From Chara braunii (taxonomy: Eukaryota > Streptophyta > Charophyceae > Charales > Characeae), in assembly GCA_003427395.1 (NCBI GenBank), contig BFEA01000161.1, positions 842,822 to 869,634 on the forward strand: a stretch of 26,813 nt of DNA, given 5' to 3'. The notes below the pieces were generated by a model. It was not told the DNA's origin. It did no database searches and saw only the letters and a list, made by a program, of their open reading frames with translations. Made by a program: the position numbers and the translations under genes. Below, in pieces: positions 1 through 8,269 of this stretch. How positions within the stretch are numbered: position 1 is the first letter of the stretch; the number at the start of each line of letters is the position of its first letter.

Positions 1-1123
1 GCCGACGGCCTGCTTCCCAATGTATCGGCCCTGCTTTGTGTGTATGTGCCCAGGCGCAACTGTCAAGGCCTGGGCCAACTGTATGACGCAGCTTATTGAG
101 GCTCACGTGTCTACCCAACCAACTGGCGTGCTGCAAGAGCCTGAATACCCACATATGGAAATGTCGAATTTTGGCCTCTGACGAATATTCAGGCCCGCCT
201 TCACTTAGGGCGGGCACACAGCTTGCTGGGGGCCTTAGCCCAGAACATGTGATGTCTGATAGGGCCCCTTGAGGGCTTGTTCCTCACATAGCTTTCAAGT
301 TTGCTGCCAATCGAATTCAAACCGGAAACCTCCAAGCAGAAATACTGTTTGCTGCTCTTTTTTGGACACATAGGACCCTGTAGGACCAAGACATTGAGAA
401 CTCTCTAGGCTAGGACCCAATAGGACCCTGTGGGCCCAGGCAAAAAAATTGGCACAATTGTGTGAAGTGACAAGAAGAAGGAGCAGCAGTATTTTTAGCA
501 GCTGAAGGAGAGACTCTGTGCCCACCCATATCCAGTGTGTTCTGGCCTATACCCACAGTTTTAAGTTCCAGTCGTCGTAGGATGCTCAGTACAGCCTGGC
601 ACACACGTGAACATAACTTTTTCTCATTTTCGAAAAAAATATGCTTGTGTGACTCTTCAATACAAGTTTGGTGCGAAGATTCCTATCACTTGTAATTTTC
701 ACGGTTTTGTCTTAAATTTGAGTATGTATTATGAATGGGTGATGCCCATCGCAAGTAATTGCAGTTTGCCCTACCCGATCATTGTACTGATAACAAAACG
801 AAAGATATCAGACAGAAAGAAGTTAATTTGATAGCCCGGTTGCTTTAGCTTCGCGCATAAATCCATGCATACTACACAGTCTGGTGGGGCAAGATTCATA
901 TGTAATAAGCAATGCCGGAGGAAGAGAACCTCAGCTTCATCCAAGCAGGGCAAAGCACTGCAACTGTTCATAGGATCAGTTGGGATTTCGCAAAGGAACA
1001 AGAGAGCATTTAAAATTTCAAGTGATTGGGCCCCAGAGTTGGCGGGGCTGTACGTTCTTTCCCAAAGCAAAACATAAAAATCCAGGCAATTGATCGGCAA
1101 CTGCATTAATAGACTTCTCCTAC
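1..1123. other. Non-coding DNA, inferred intron downstream of the 1124-1217 exon
   Basis: The minus-strand exon ending at 1124 stops in the middle of a codon (phase 1) at a GTAGGA donor, so this stretch should be the next intron, with the acceptor outside the window. I looked on the minus strand for the continuation expected for CCDC39-type coiled coil and did not find it. The reading frame happens to stay open after the donor down to about 771, but that extension (cysteine- and leucine-rich, no heptads) does not look like the protein. The segment around 120-240 resembles, in inverse orientation, DNA at about 9721-9850. Nothing else was recognised. Confidence 0.5.
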
Positions 1124-1217
1124 CAGCCTGTAGCCTCAAGGCGTCTTGCAATTGTCGGACATCCAATTTCAGCAGGTCATGGGCAACCATCTTATCCTCT
1201 TTCTCTCGCACTGCATT
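1124..1217 (-). CDS. CCDC39: CCDC39/FAP59-like coiled-coil protein, internal exon (third in window)
   Basis: This exon encodes 31 codons plus one base, starting NAVREKEDKMVAHD and ending in an L-R-L-Q-A-G type heptad segment. CCDC39 (FAP59 in Chlamydomonas) pairs with CCDC40 as the 96-nm molecular ruler on axonemal doublet microtubules, which sets the positions of inner dynein arms and the nexin-dynein regulatory complex. The acidic/basic run with 'KEDKMVAHDLLKLDV' is the kind of segment I associate with that family; this is recognition from memory, not alignment. The acceptor is CAG before 1217 with a weak pyrimidine tract. The exon enters in phase 0, matching the phase-0 exit of the exon at 5023-5154. 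The donor is G|GTAGGA at 1124/1123 and leaves in phase 1. An alternative AG seven bases further in would break the frame. Confidence 0.75.
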
Positions 1218-1911
1218 CTGCATTTTTGTGGCATCACAGACAGAACTTTCTTAGCATGATTTCACAGCAGATAAGATGAATAGGGAGCAGGAGAGTGCAA
1301 CAAACACCTAAGGAACTGACAATTTTTCTTTCCTTCCAATTGGGCATGAGAAATAGCCCCAAAGAGGTGTCTGGGACATCAGTCTTGGCCTTTAGGTAGC
1401 GGCATTACCCTCCCACTAGTTCCCCTTCCCACCCAACCCCATCCCACAACAAATCTTTAAAGGGGACGCAGGTGACCATTGACCCAGCCATGCGACCTCT
1501 GTTTCTTTTTTTGAGTGAATATTTCCCCCGTGTGAATACTTCCCCCGTGCGGGTCTGCTAGTGCGCCAAACATGCCCGCATGGCGTCCGCTTGCACGTAT
1601 GCTCTAAACGCGTGCAGCCAGGCTGAATTTCAAAGGTGCAAAGCACTGCAAAAATGTCAAATCACCCTACAAGGACAAAAGCTTGTGAAAGTGACCAATA
1701 CTGAGACATCATGCCAGACATTTTGATGTAAACTCTTCTCCCTTGACCGATTCTCAAGATGGTATTCCTTTGTTCATTTAACTTCATTATTAGTTTATTG
1801 AACTTTATTTAAGTTTATTATCCTTTTATTTCTACCTGTCACCTGCAGCGTCTTTGTCCGTGGCAAAAGAGGGTGGGAAACAAGTCCAGTATGTCTCTCT
1901 CTCTCATGCGG

Positions 1912-1916
<5 letters not shown>

Positions 1917-1965
<49 letters not shown>
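1917..1965. repeat. (CA)n microsatellite
   Basis: About 24 uninterrupted CA units, followed directly by an A/G-rich tract to about 2004. It creates spurious Thr/His or Cys/Val repeat reading frames on both strands. Confidence 0.97.
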
Positions 1966-1974
<9 letters not shown>

Positions 1975-2005
1975 GAAAGGAAAAAAAAAAGAAAAGAAAA
2001 AGCTT

Positions 2006-2061
2006 GTGAGATCACACATGCATACACGGACATGAATGCGTGCATGCATGTGTGATCTCAC
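2006..2061. repeat. 18-bp perfect inverted repeat (hairpin)
   Basis: The left arm 2006-2023 (GTGAGATCACACATGCAT) is exactly reverse-complementary to 2044-2061, with a 20-nt loop. It sits just beyond the CA repeat and A/G tract. The role is unknown; it could be the end of a small mobile element or a snapback duplication. Confidence 0.9.
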
Positions 2062-2095
2062 CCAGCAAGCATCCACATTGCAAGCAAGCAGGCAG
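2061..2095. repeat. 35-bp direct repeat, copy 1
   Basis: These 35 bases (CCCAGCAAGCATCCAC... to ...GCAAGCAGGCAG) recur exactly at 2507-2541, 446 bp away. The second copy lies inside the low-complexity core of the repeat at 2241-2730, so the first may be a fragment of the same family. Confidence 0.85.
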
Positions 2096-2240
2096 CAAAG
2101 AATAGAAGGGCACCATAACCAGGTTTCCCACCAACAGTGCATTCCAAACGCTTTTGCAAACCACAACAGACGAGGAATGTGACAACGTACACACAGAAAA
2201 ACGTGAGATCCACAACAGACGGTTGAATTGGACTCTGAAT

Positions 2241-2730
2241 GACTGATGAGGAGGCTGCCCCTCGATAGTCTAGAGAATCCCCATATTAATGCTTTGAGTC
2301 ATAGTCTACTCCACCCCAGTTGCAAGTGGACAGTCAGGCAGGTGAGAAAGCAAGCGGAAAGGCACAATAGACAGCAGTAAAGCAGAGGGTGTGCCGGCAA
2401 GAGGTGGGTGCGCGGGCATGAAAGCAAACAAGAAAGCGGCGAACCATGTAACAGCCAGGCACACAGTAGAGCAAGCAGGTTGCAGCAAGCCAGGCAGTAA
2501 AACTACCCAGCAAGCATCCACATTGCAAGCAAGCAGGCAGACGGACAGTGGGGCGAGGGAGGCAAGCAGGCAGGGAAGCAGCAAGGCCAAGCAGGAGGGC
2601 AACAAGGTAATGCAAGGCAAGTGGACAGGGTGCCCAGCAACAACAGGGCAGGGCCGACACGGCAGTCCAGACATACAGCACGGGCTATTACAGACTGTAG
2701 GTTCACACCACTATCAAGAGTCAGGGAGTC
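2241..2730. repeat. Dispersed repeat family X, copy 1
   Basis: It starts GACTGATGAGGAGGCTG and ends in the block CAGACTGTAGGTTCAC followed by CATCAAGAG-like sequence. Copy 2 at 3545-3996 has the same two ends (GACTCATCAGGAGGCTG; CAGACTGTAGGTTCAC) in the same order and orientation. Between them is a purine-rich core made of AGCAAGG/GCAAGCAGGCAG units that differs between copies. No protein was recognised. The family is unknown to me; it may be a non-autonomous element with an internal minisatellite. Confidence 0.65.
2507..2541. repeat. 35-bp direct repeat, copy 2
   Basis: Exact copy of 2061-2095, located inside the low-complexity core of repeat X copy 1. Confidence 0.85.
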
Positions 2731-2990
2731 ACTCCGATGAAATTCTGTAACTGCCGAGCAAGAAAAGGATGCAGCCACTTTTGAAAAACAGTCACTGACT
2801 AGTTGGCATATATCAAAGGTGCTTCACTTGGATGCAGAGGAGAACATGGGAAAAGGCCACAGCGCATACAAAGTGGACAACAGGAGAGGAAGGAAATACA
2901 TACACTAAGTAGTAGGTATGCTTGTGTGAGTGTGCGTCTGACATATTATCAACCAATAACAAAACCCAATCCCTCCAAAACGACAGTGGT

Positions 2991-3006
2991 AGAAAATAAA
3001 GAGTGC
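2991..3006. repeat. Target-site duplication of the U6 retrocopy, left
   Basis: AGAAAATAAAGAGTGC, 16 bp, repeated exactly at 3132-3147. It ends one base before the U6 5' end. Confidence 0.85.
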
Positions 3007-3007
3007 G

Positions 3008-3131
3008 GTCATTCGGGACATCCGTTAAAATTGAAACGATACAGAGAAGATTAGCATAACCCCTGGGCACCAATGAATGACATCATGGCACGCATAAATC
3101 GAGAAACGTTTCCAATTTAAAGAAAAAAGGA
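3008..3131 (+). pseudogene. U6 snRNA retropseudogene with A-rich tail
   Basis: U6 is the RNA polymerase III snRNA at the catalytic centre of the spliceosome. Visible U6 landmarks in order are: the 5' stem-loop remnant ending TTCGGGACATCCG; TTAAAATTG; GATACAGAGAAGATTAGCAT, which contains the ACAGAGA box and the AGC triad region; a CCCCTG strand of the internal stem-loop; and the 3' segment CACGCATAAATCGAGAAA. The 5' and 3' ends are of plant type. The body runs 3008-3118 and is followed by an A-rich tail (3119-3131). The whole unit is bracketed by a 16-bp direct repeat (2991-3006 and 3132-3147). A tail plus a target-site duplication marks it as reverse-transcribed and inserted by a LINE machinery rather than a native gene. 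It carries about 12 extra bases in the internal stem-loop and several substitutions, and lacks a T-run terminator. No upstream sequence element or TATA box typical of plant U6 genes was seen, although the upstream was only read by eye. Confidence 0.88.
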
Positions 3132-3147
3132 AGAAAATAAAGAGTGC
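3132..3147. repeat. Target-site duplication of the U6 retrocopy, right
   Basis: Second exact copy of the 16-bp sequence at 2991-3006. It follows the A-rich tail directly and is followed by the GT microsatellite. Confidence 0.85.
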
Positions 3148-3150
3148 AAG

Positions 3151-3274
<124 letters not shown>

Positions 3275-3544
3275 GTGCATCATGGTAAGACTCCTAAAGA
3301 GACTTCTCACCGCCGAAACTCCAAGAGATTATATCGGCGCACCTTAGACATGAAAACTAGTAGGCATGGAAAAAATAATAAAGCTGACTGACTAGGCACA
3401 TCCCAAGATGGAAGGTAGGAAATGGGTGCGACCATTACACGTATGCTTTGATTGCAGTATGTGGATGGAACAGACCACACACAATGATACGGCACCAAAA
3501 AGAAACACACGAGTAGTGACAGACCGTTTCGTGGGACTTGCACT

Positions 3545-3996
3545 GACTCATCAGGAGGCTGAACCCTGAAGAGTCTGCAGCATGAATTGACAGCGCTTTG
3601 AATCATCGCCTGCTTCAAACATGTTGTTGACTTGCCAAACACCGCAAAGCGTGCAGTGCAGCATGGACAACGCGACTTGTAGCAACACATAGCAGGCGGA
3701 CAGGCTGGTAGATGGGCGGGTAGACAGCAACACAGCAAGGCACGCACCAAGGTATGCACTAGGCAGCATATAGCAAGGGAAGTGGGTGGTCAGGCGGTGG
3801 GAGAGTGGGCGCACAACAACACAGCAAGGCATGCAGCACCGCACACGGCAACACGGCAAGGTGCGCAGGAACACAAGCCGGACAGGAACACAGAAACCCA
3901 CAGATGCACCAAGGATTCAAGCCGACTATCACCTACTCACATCAGATTGACCACTCTGCAGACTGTAGGTTCACGCCACCATCAAGAGCCAGGAAG
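3545..3996. repeat. Dispersed repeat family X, copy 2
   Basis: It shares with 2241-2730 the start block (GACTCATCAGGAGGCTG), the CTTTGA-TCAT block that follows, and the end block (CAGACTGTAGGTTCAC then CATCAAGAGCCAGG). The core is rich in AGCAAGGCA and ACACGGCAAGG units and differs in length and order from copy 1. The two copies are direct and lie about 815 bp apart, with the U6 retrocopy between them. Confidence 0.65.
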
Positions 3997-4108
3997 CCGC
4001 AAGACGAATGCCTAGACACAGAGACACTGGCATCCCAAACACAAGCCCTGCAAAGCAACTAGTGCTGCAGGCTGCAATCCTAACATACAGACACTACTAT
4101 TTGGTAGA

Positions 4109-4303
4109 TCTTAAACCACAAGTACACGGCCCCAGCCTTGCAGTCCGAAACTTGTCGCCACAAGAAAACGAGCGAGGCCGAAACGTCAAACGCTGGGCCC
4201 ACCGTTGATAAATTCGATCGGCGGCCCCGTTTTCGTTTCGTGCCTCCAGAATTTGAGGTGTCAGGCCCGCAGGCCAGGTGCCGATGTACTGGTGCTTTAA
4301 GGG
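4109..4303. repeat. Dispersed repeat family R, copy 1
   Basis: About 190 bp closely similar to 7657-7847 in the same orientation. Shared blocks include CCAGCCTTGCAGTCC, CTTGTCGCCACAAGAAAACG, GAAACGTCAAACGCTGGG and TGTACTGGTGCTTTA. Open frames over both copies give similar peptides, but the similarity is at DNA level over the whole unit, so I treat it as a repeat and not a gene. It could be the head of a SINE or a fragment of a larger element. Confidence 0.8.
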
Positions 4304-4570
4304 TGCTGCCATTGAAAACTGAAGAGAACAGAGAGAGAACAGATAAGCCAGTGTGTTTGTGTGTGTCATGTGCAAGGGAGCACCAGAAATCAGTAAACAA
4401 AAAGGTGAAGAGAAGATGGGAAAATGACAACATGTGTTAATTAAACTTAATTTAACAACTTCTGCACAGTGCACATCCTTTCTGACCAGAGTGACTGGGG
4501 TCTATTTGCAGCAAGGCTGAGCAAGCAATAAAATTTCAATCTTTGGTGCAGCGCAGACCTCATGCAGCCA

Positions 4571-5039
4571 ATGTGTTGCTATTACTATAGCTTCATCTGG
4601 GTGGAGGTGTTAGACCAGCAGGTGAATGAAAGTGAACAGAGACCTCCCTCTACACTGCACATGCGCTGATGACGTTTCCGAAAGCGAAATTTAAGGTATG
4701 CATGCAACATGGATCACCTTGCAGTTGATGCTGTTATTTCTACTTATTAGTACTTATTATTACTATTAGTTATTACAGGTTTGAAGAGACCTACCTTGAC
4801 TGCATGGATGTGTTGCTATTACAATAGCTTCATCTGGGTGGAGGTGTTAGACCAGCAGGTGAATGAAAGTGAACAGAGACCTCCCTCTACACTGCACATG
4901 CGCTGATGACGTTTCAGAAAGCAAAATTTAAGGTATGCATGCAACATGGATCACCTTGCGTTTGATACTGTTATTAGTACTTGTTAGTTATTAGTACTTA
5001 TTACAGGTTTGAAGAGACCTACCTTGACTGCATGGATGG
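4571..5039. repeat. Tandem duplication (about 237-bp unit) spanning a splice donor
   Basis: The segment from ATGTGTTGCTATTAC to CCTTGACTGCATGG occurs at about 4571-4807 and again at about 4808-5039, with few differences (a small indel and substitutions in the TTATTAGTACTTA part). The second copy (higher coordinates) contains the last 17 bases of the exon 5023-5154 and its GTAGGT donor. The first copy therefore holds a decoy exon end at 4795 with an identical GTAGGTC donor at 4794 downward on the minus strand. Confidence 0.93.
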
Positions 5040-5154
5040 TTGTATCTGACTGAAGTGTTAACTCCGAAACCTTCGAGACCAACACGCCAACTTCCTTCGA
5101 TTCCTGGTCGTGAAGTCTCCTCGATGCTCCAAGGTCCTCAAGTGTCTTTTTAAC
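5023..5154 (-). CDS. CCDC39: CCDC39/FAP59-like coiled-coil protein, internal exon (second in window)
   Basis: 44 codons, phase 0 at both ends, beginning VKKTLEDLGASRRLHD and ending QSDTTIHAVK. The acceptor is ATACAG before 5154 and the donor is AAG|GTAGGTC at 5023/5022. It was too short to stand out as an open frame and was found by looking between the two stronger exons. The TRQ|VKK junction to the upstream exon and the AVK|NAVREKED junction to the downstream exon keep both the frame and the coiled-coil character. The 'VSELTLQSD' stretch before the KEKED-type segment fits my memory of CCDC39 order. No membrane segment or signal is visible; the predicted role is structural, on the axoneme. 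The donor end of this exon has been duplicated in tandem. Confidence 0.75.
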
Positions 5155-5496
5155 CTGTATCACATGGAGGAGAAGATGCTATCTAAGAATTCCTGCGCTA
5201 GAGTGCTGCAATGGTATTTGTGGCATTCATAGTATTCATAGTACTGTATTTTACACTTCTACTTCCAGTGGAGTTCAAGCTCAGGTCTGTATTTAAATTT
5301 TAAACAGTTCAGTGGGGTAGTCCAGATGGTCGAGAGCCAAACAACGTGCATGAGCGCACAGCGTCAGCATAAGATCAGGGAATTTCTCCCCGCCACAGAC
5401 CATGAGTAAATCCCATGACAAATCGCGACTCAACATCGACAAAGAAATTGATCGACAGATTACTTCACACATAACTCGGCACTGACCAGAGGTAGG

Positions 5497-5638
5497 TGAA
5501 GACAAAGAAGAAGAGAGGAAACAGGAAAGAGAAGAGAGAAGAAGAGAAGAGGAGAGAAAAAGAAGAAGAGAAAGAAAAGTAAAGAGAGGAAGGGAAACGA
5601 AAGAGGGAAGAGGAAAACAGAAAGAAGAAGAAAGAAGT
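5497..5638 (+). repeat. Polypurine (GA-rich) tract
   Basis: About 140 bp consisting nearly only of A and G on the plus strand (GAAGAG, AAAGAAG and GGAAAG units), hence polypyrimidine in the sense of the gene. It could form triplex DNA or act as a decoy pyrimidine tract, but nothing shows that it does. T-rich DNA (TTTCTTTCTTTC) follows at 5683-5715. Confidence 0.9.
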
Positions 5639-5813
5639 TCAGTGGTGTACCAACTGATCTACGCCGGTTGGTTACAGCATTCTTTTTTCTTTTCTTTTTT
5701 TCTTTCTTTCTTTCCAAACGAGCTTTATGTATTTCTTAAAATGATTGATTGTGGCCGGGGTCCTCACAATTCAACCCGGGGTTATCCTGGGAGGATTACC
5801 CAGTTTAGCTTAC

Positions 5814-5922
5814 TACCGTCTTCATCCGAATAGAACGCCCGGTCATTATAGCTGCATTTGGCCCAACTTTCAGTCCAGATGCAGTGATAATGACCAGGCG
5901 TTCTATTCAGGTGAAGATGGTA
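5814..5922. repeat. Long hairpin (44-bp arms, 21-nt loop)
   Basis: The left arm 5814-5857 and right arm 5879-5922 are reverse complements with about 6 mismatches in 44. The core GCGTTCTATTC and ATAATGACC blocks are exact. Most mismatches become G-U pairs in RNA read from one strand or the other. It resembles a small inverted-repeat element or a foldback RNA precursor. No flanking target-site duplication was identified. Confidence 0.85.
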
Positions 5923-6134
5923 GCATCTGCTCGGCTCACATCTCCCCTTCGAAACTCTTATAACCCTCTGTGCCCCTCCTCTCAGCTTTCTCCAGCTGTC
6001 AGATAATTCTGGGACTCAAGAGCAGTAGGTTGAGCCGTGGGGGTTCGTCCGTCACTATCCCTATTGTAAGTTGGTCTCTTCAACCACACGGATCTTTTTG
6101 GCCCCGAAGGGTCAGGCCGAACGGGGTTATAGCA

Positions 6135-6198
6135 TTCATACTATTTCATACTATTTCATACTATTTCATACTATTTCATACTATTTCATACTATTTCA
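6135..6198. repeat. 10-bp minisatellite
   Basis: About six tandem copies of CTATTTCATA, nearly perfect, in the intron of the CCDC39-like gene. Confidence 0.95.
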
Positions 6199-6317
6199 CA
6201 AAGACATCCAAAAAGCTTTCCAGTTTTAGGTCTCCATCTCTCCATCTCTCCGGCAATGATCTTAGGCCAAGTTTTTAGTGTTGGTTGTACAGTTCTCGCA
6301 AGGGAGATTCTGGTGCT

Positions 6318-6330
6318 GGGGGGGGGGGGG
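6318..6330. repeat. G13 homopolymer
   Basis: Thirteen consecutive G about 50 bp inside the intron from the donor at 6378. On the minus strand, the gene sense, it reads as C13. Confidence 0.95.
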
Positions 6331-6378
6331 CATGCATTTAAAGAATTGAAACAGTGACAACATGAGTGAGACACCTAC

Positions 6379-6644
6379 CTGGCGAGTAAGCATGCCATGC
6401 TCTGTATTCTTCTCATCGAGCGTGGCCTGTAAAGTGGCAATCTTAGCCTGCAGCTCACGCTTCTCTTGGTCGGTCCTCTCGCCTGATGCCCGGGAAACCT
6501 TTCTCTCCAGTGTCTGTATTTGAAACTCCGCAGCATATAGAACCTCCTGCTGTTTCACCATATCCTGATCCAGCGCATTGATCTTTGCTTGAAGATGCTT
6601 GGCTTGGGTCTGACCGCCATTGATCTCCACAGCCAAATCCCTTT
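6379..6644 (-). CDS. CCDC39: CCDC39/FAP59-like coiled-coil protein, internal exon (first in window)
   Basis: The exon has two leading bases and 88 codons. Its heptad-rich sequence includes QAKINALDQDMVKQQEVLY, EFQIQTLERKVSRASGER and LQATLDEKNTEHGMLTRQ. The combination 'KQQEVLY..EFQIQ.LERKVSR..GE' is what I recognise as CCDC39/FAP59, a protein of about 900 residues that with CCDC40 makes the 96-nm axonemal ruler; the identification is from memory. The acceptor TTTTCAG lies before 6644 and the donor CAG|GTAGGTG at 6379/6378. The exon enters in phase 1 (one base supplied by the preceding exon) and leaves in phase 0. The preceding exon was not found between 6645 and 26813, so it is either beyond the window, or short and missed, or displaced by the large LINE block. 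Other long coiled-coil proteins remain possible. Confidence 0.8.
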
Positions 6645-7656
6645 CTGAAAAGCAGGTGAAGCACCAAGTGTGGTTCATGTTAGACGTCACACACGTAGTT
6701 ACGTCAACAATGTCGAGGGAGGAAGGGGAAAAAGACGACGTAAACGAAGCGTTCTTTCAATCTTCATTGATCTTGTTACTTGGCTGATACCAGGCACATT
6801 ACCCCCTTTTTCCCCCCCCTTTTTTCAAAGAAAGTTGGACCGGGTCCAGCGTCATTTACATACTACTTGACTCGCACTATGCCTCCTTCCATTATGGTTG
6901 AAGCACCCCAGAGACGGGCACATTGATGATTGACCTCTTTTTTTTTTTTTTTGTTGTTGTTGAAACGCCAGAGCAGGCACATTGAACTCTACAGTCGGTT
7001 TCACTGAAAAAAAAAAAACAGTGAAAAGAATACAGAATGCCTCAAAATTCAAGATTGTGCTCATGGCTCTCATGTTGATTACATGCCAAAAGGCCCCAAA
7101 AGGGCCAAAACTCAAAAAAAGTCATTTCATTTGCAAGTTTTTGCAACTATTAGCAAGCCTGATGCAGATCAGACATCACAAACTTAGTAAGCTAGAGGCA
7201 ATAATGCTGAGGTAGGAAAGAAGGGAGGGAGGGAGGAGGGAAGGATTCTCAGTTTAGTCTTAAATGGTGTGATCCTTCGTCGATATCAGCCTATCAGGCA
7301 CAGTGTCACTCATAAGCAACTCCTGCTCAAAAACACTGTGAGAACACTCAGACAAATCCAACCTGCCTCAAAAAAGCCGACATGATCTCCATGCTACCTT
7401 CGTCCATCCTTTGCCAAAATGCATTTCATGATGCAGTTCTGCGACTAAGAGGAGAGAAGAAGGGAAAATACACAAAAAAAAAGAATGAATTCGTCCCTGT
7501 TTGGTCACTGGAGGGAAAGACATTGCGACAGTCAACAACAGGCTGTGTTGGAAGAAAAGGGGTGCTACCCGAAGAACCGGCGCTGGCGTGTCATATATTT
7601 TCTTGGATTGAAAAAGCAGATGTGATAGCCATGGTCTCAATCAAGTCTGAAAGGAA
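6645..7656. other. Non-coding DNA, no gene recognised
   Basis: Expected to be the intron upstream of the exon at 6379-6644. It has C/T homopolymers near 6800-6830, a T-run near 6938-6952, an A-run near 7007-7018 and a GGGA-rich stretch near 7213-7243. Two short similar phrases (CCAGAGACGGGCACATTGA and CCAGAGCAGGCACATTGA) flank the T-run. The open frames here (up to 147 codons at 7382-7825) show no family features, and the longest runs into repeat R. Confidence 0.5.
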
Positions 7657-7847
7657 TCTTAAACTGCTAGTACACGGGCCCAGCCTTGCAGTCCAAAACT
7701 TGTCGCCACAAGAAAACGAGTCCGAAACGTCAAACGCTGGGTCTCCTGTTGATATATTGGATCGGCGGTCGCTTTTTCGTTTCGGGCCTCCGGAATTCAA
7801 GGTGTCAGGCCTGCGGCCCAGGTAGCCATGTACTGGTGCTTTACGGG
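7657..7847. repeat. Dispersed repeat family R, copy 2
   Basis: Direct-orientation copy of 4109-4303 with substitutions and a short deletion after AAAACGAG. Unlike copy 1, it is followed immediately by sequence matching the 3' end of the LINE at 14529-25780. Confidence 0.8.
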
Positions 7848-7848
7848 A

Positions 7849-8148
7849 CGGCAAGCTGGCAGTCAATCCTTCATATCATGGAGTAATCAATGCTAGTCAG
7901 GGGTCCTTCCGCCAGACAGAACGAAGCGTTTTAGCCTTTAGGGTGTTTGTGATGTATATATTCCGACTTGCCGGCGGAATAGGAACTGGACGGATGCCCC
8001 CCAGTGACCAAATCGGACCTAATAGGGGGGTATGCTCTTACCACCATCCCTACTAGGCCCTGCAGAGTCTTTTCGGAAAAAAAAAAAAAAAAAGGAACCG
8101 GACATATGGCCCCCAGAATGGAAAAGGAGCCAAAACCATAAGGACCTG
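7849..8148 (+). mobile_element. LINE 3'-end-like fragment with A-run
   Basis: Read on the plus strand, this begins CGGCAAGCTGGCAGTCAAT and continues with AATCAATGCTAGTCAGGGG, a TCCTTC-GCC block and CGACTTGCCGGCGGAATAGG. These match in order the last roughly 180 bp of the full-length minus-strand LINE (about 14740 down to 14580) and of truncated copy D. An A17 run lies at 8077-8093. After it, a second stretch (GGAACCGGAC, CCCCCAGAATGGAA, AGGACCTG) again resembles the very end of the LINE. This is either two stacked 3' ends or a SINE that has borrowed the LINE tail, with repeat R as its head. Confidence 0.7.
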
Positions 8149-8269
8149 TTTCTCCCCCCCCCTCTCCAAAAAAAAAGAAGAAAAAGTTCAACAACTATGT
8201 GCTACATAGTACATACTGTACCCACCATATGTCGCTAAATGGAAACCTACTAAAAGACTGTTAATCAAC

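Larger units (their letters stand above)
5155..6378 (-). other. Intron of the CCDC39-like gene (about 1.2 kb)
   Basis: It runs on the minus strand from CAG|GTAGGTG at 6379/6378 to ATACAG before 5154. It contains a poly-G run, a 10-bp minisatellite, a long hairpin and a purine tract. The 70-codon open frame at 5293-5505 lies inside it and has no recognisable similarity or splice signals. Confidence 0.7.

Noticed and set aside
771-1123. Open continuation of the 1124-1217 exon past the donor
   Set aside because: The sequence changes from coiled coil to Cys/Leu-rich text without heptads, and a good GTAGGA donor lies exactly at the change.
1873-2055. Overlapping open frames through the CA repeat (both strands)
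   Set aside because: They encode only Thr/His or Cys/Val dipeptide repeats from the microsatellite, with no protein-like flanks.
5293-5505. 70-codon minus-strand frame between two exons
   Set aside because: No coiled-coil pattern and no fitting splice sites; intronic.
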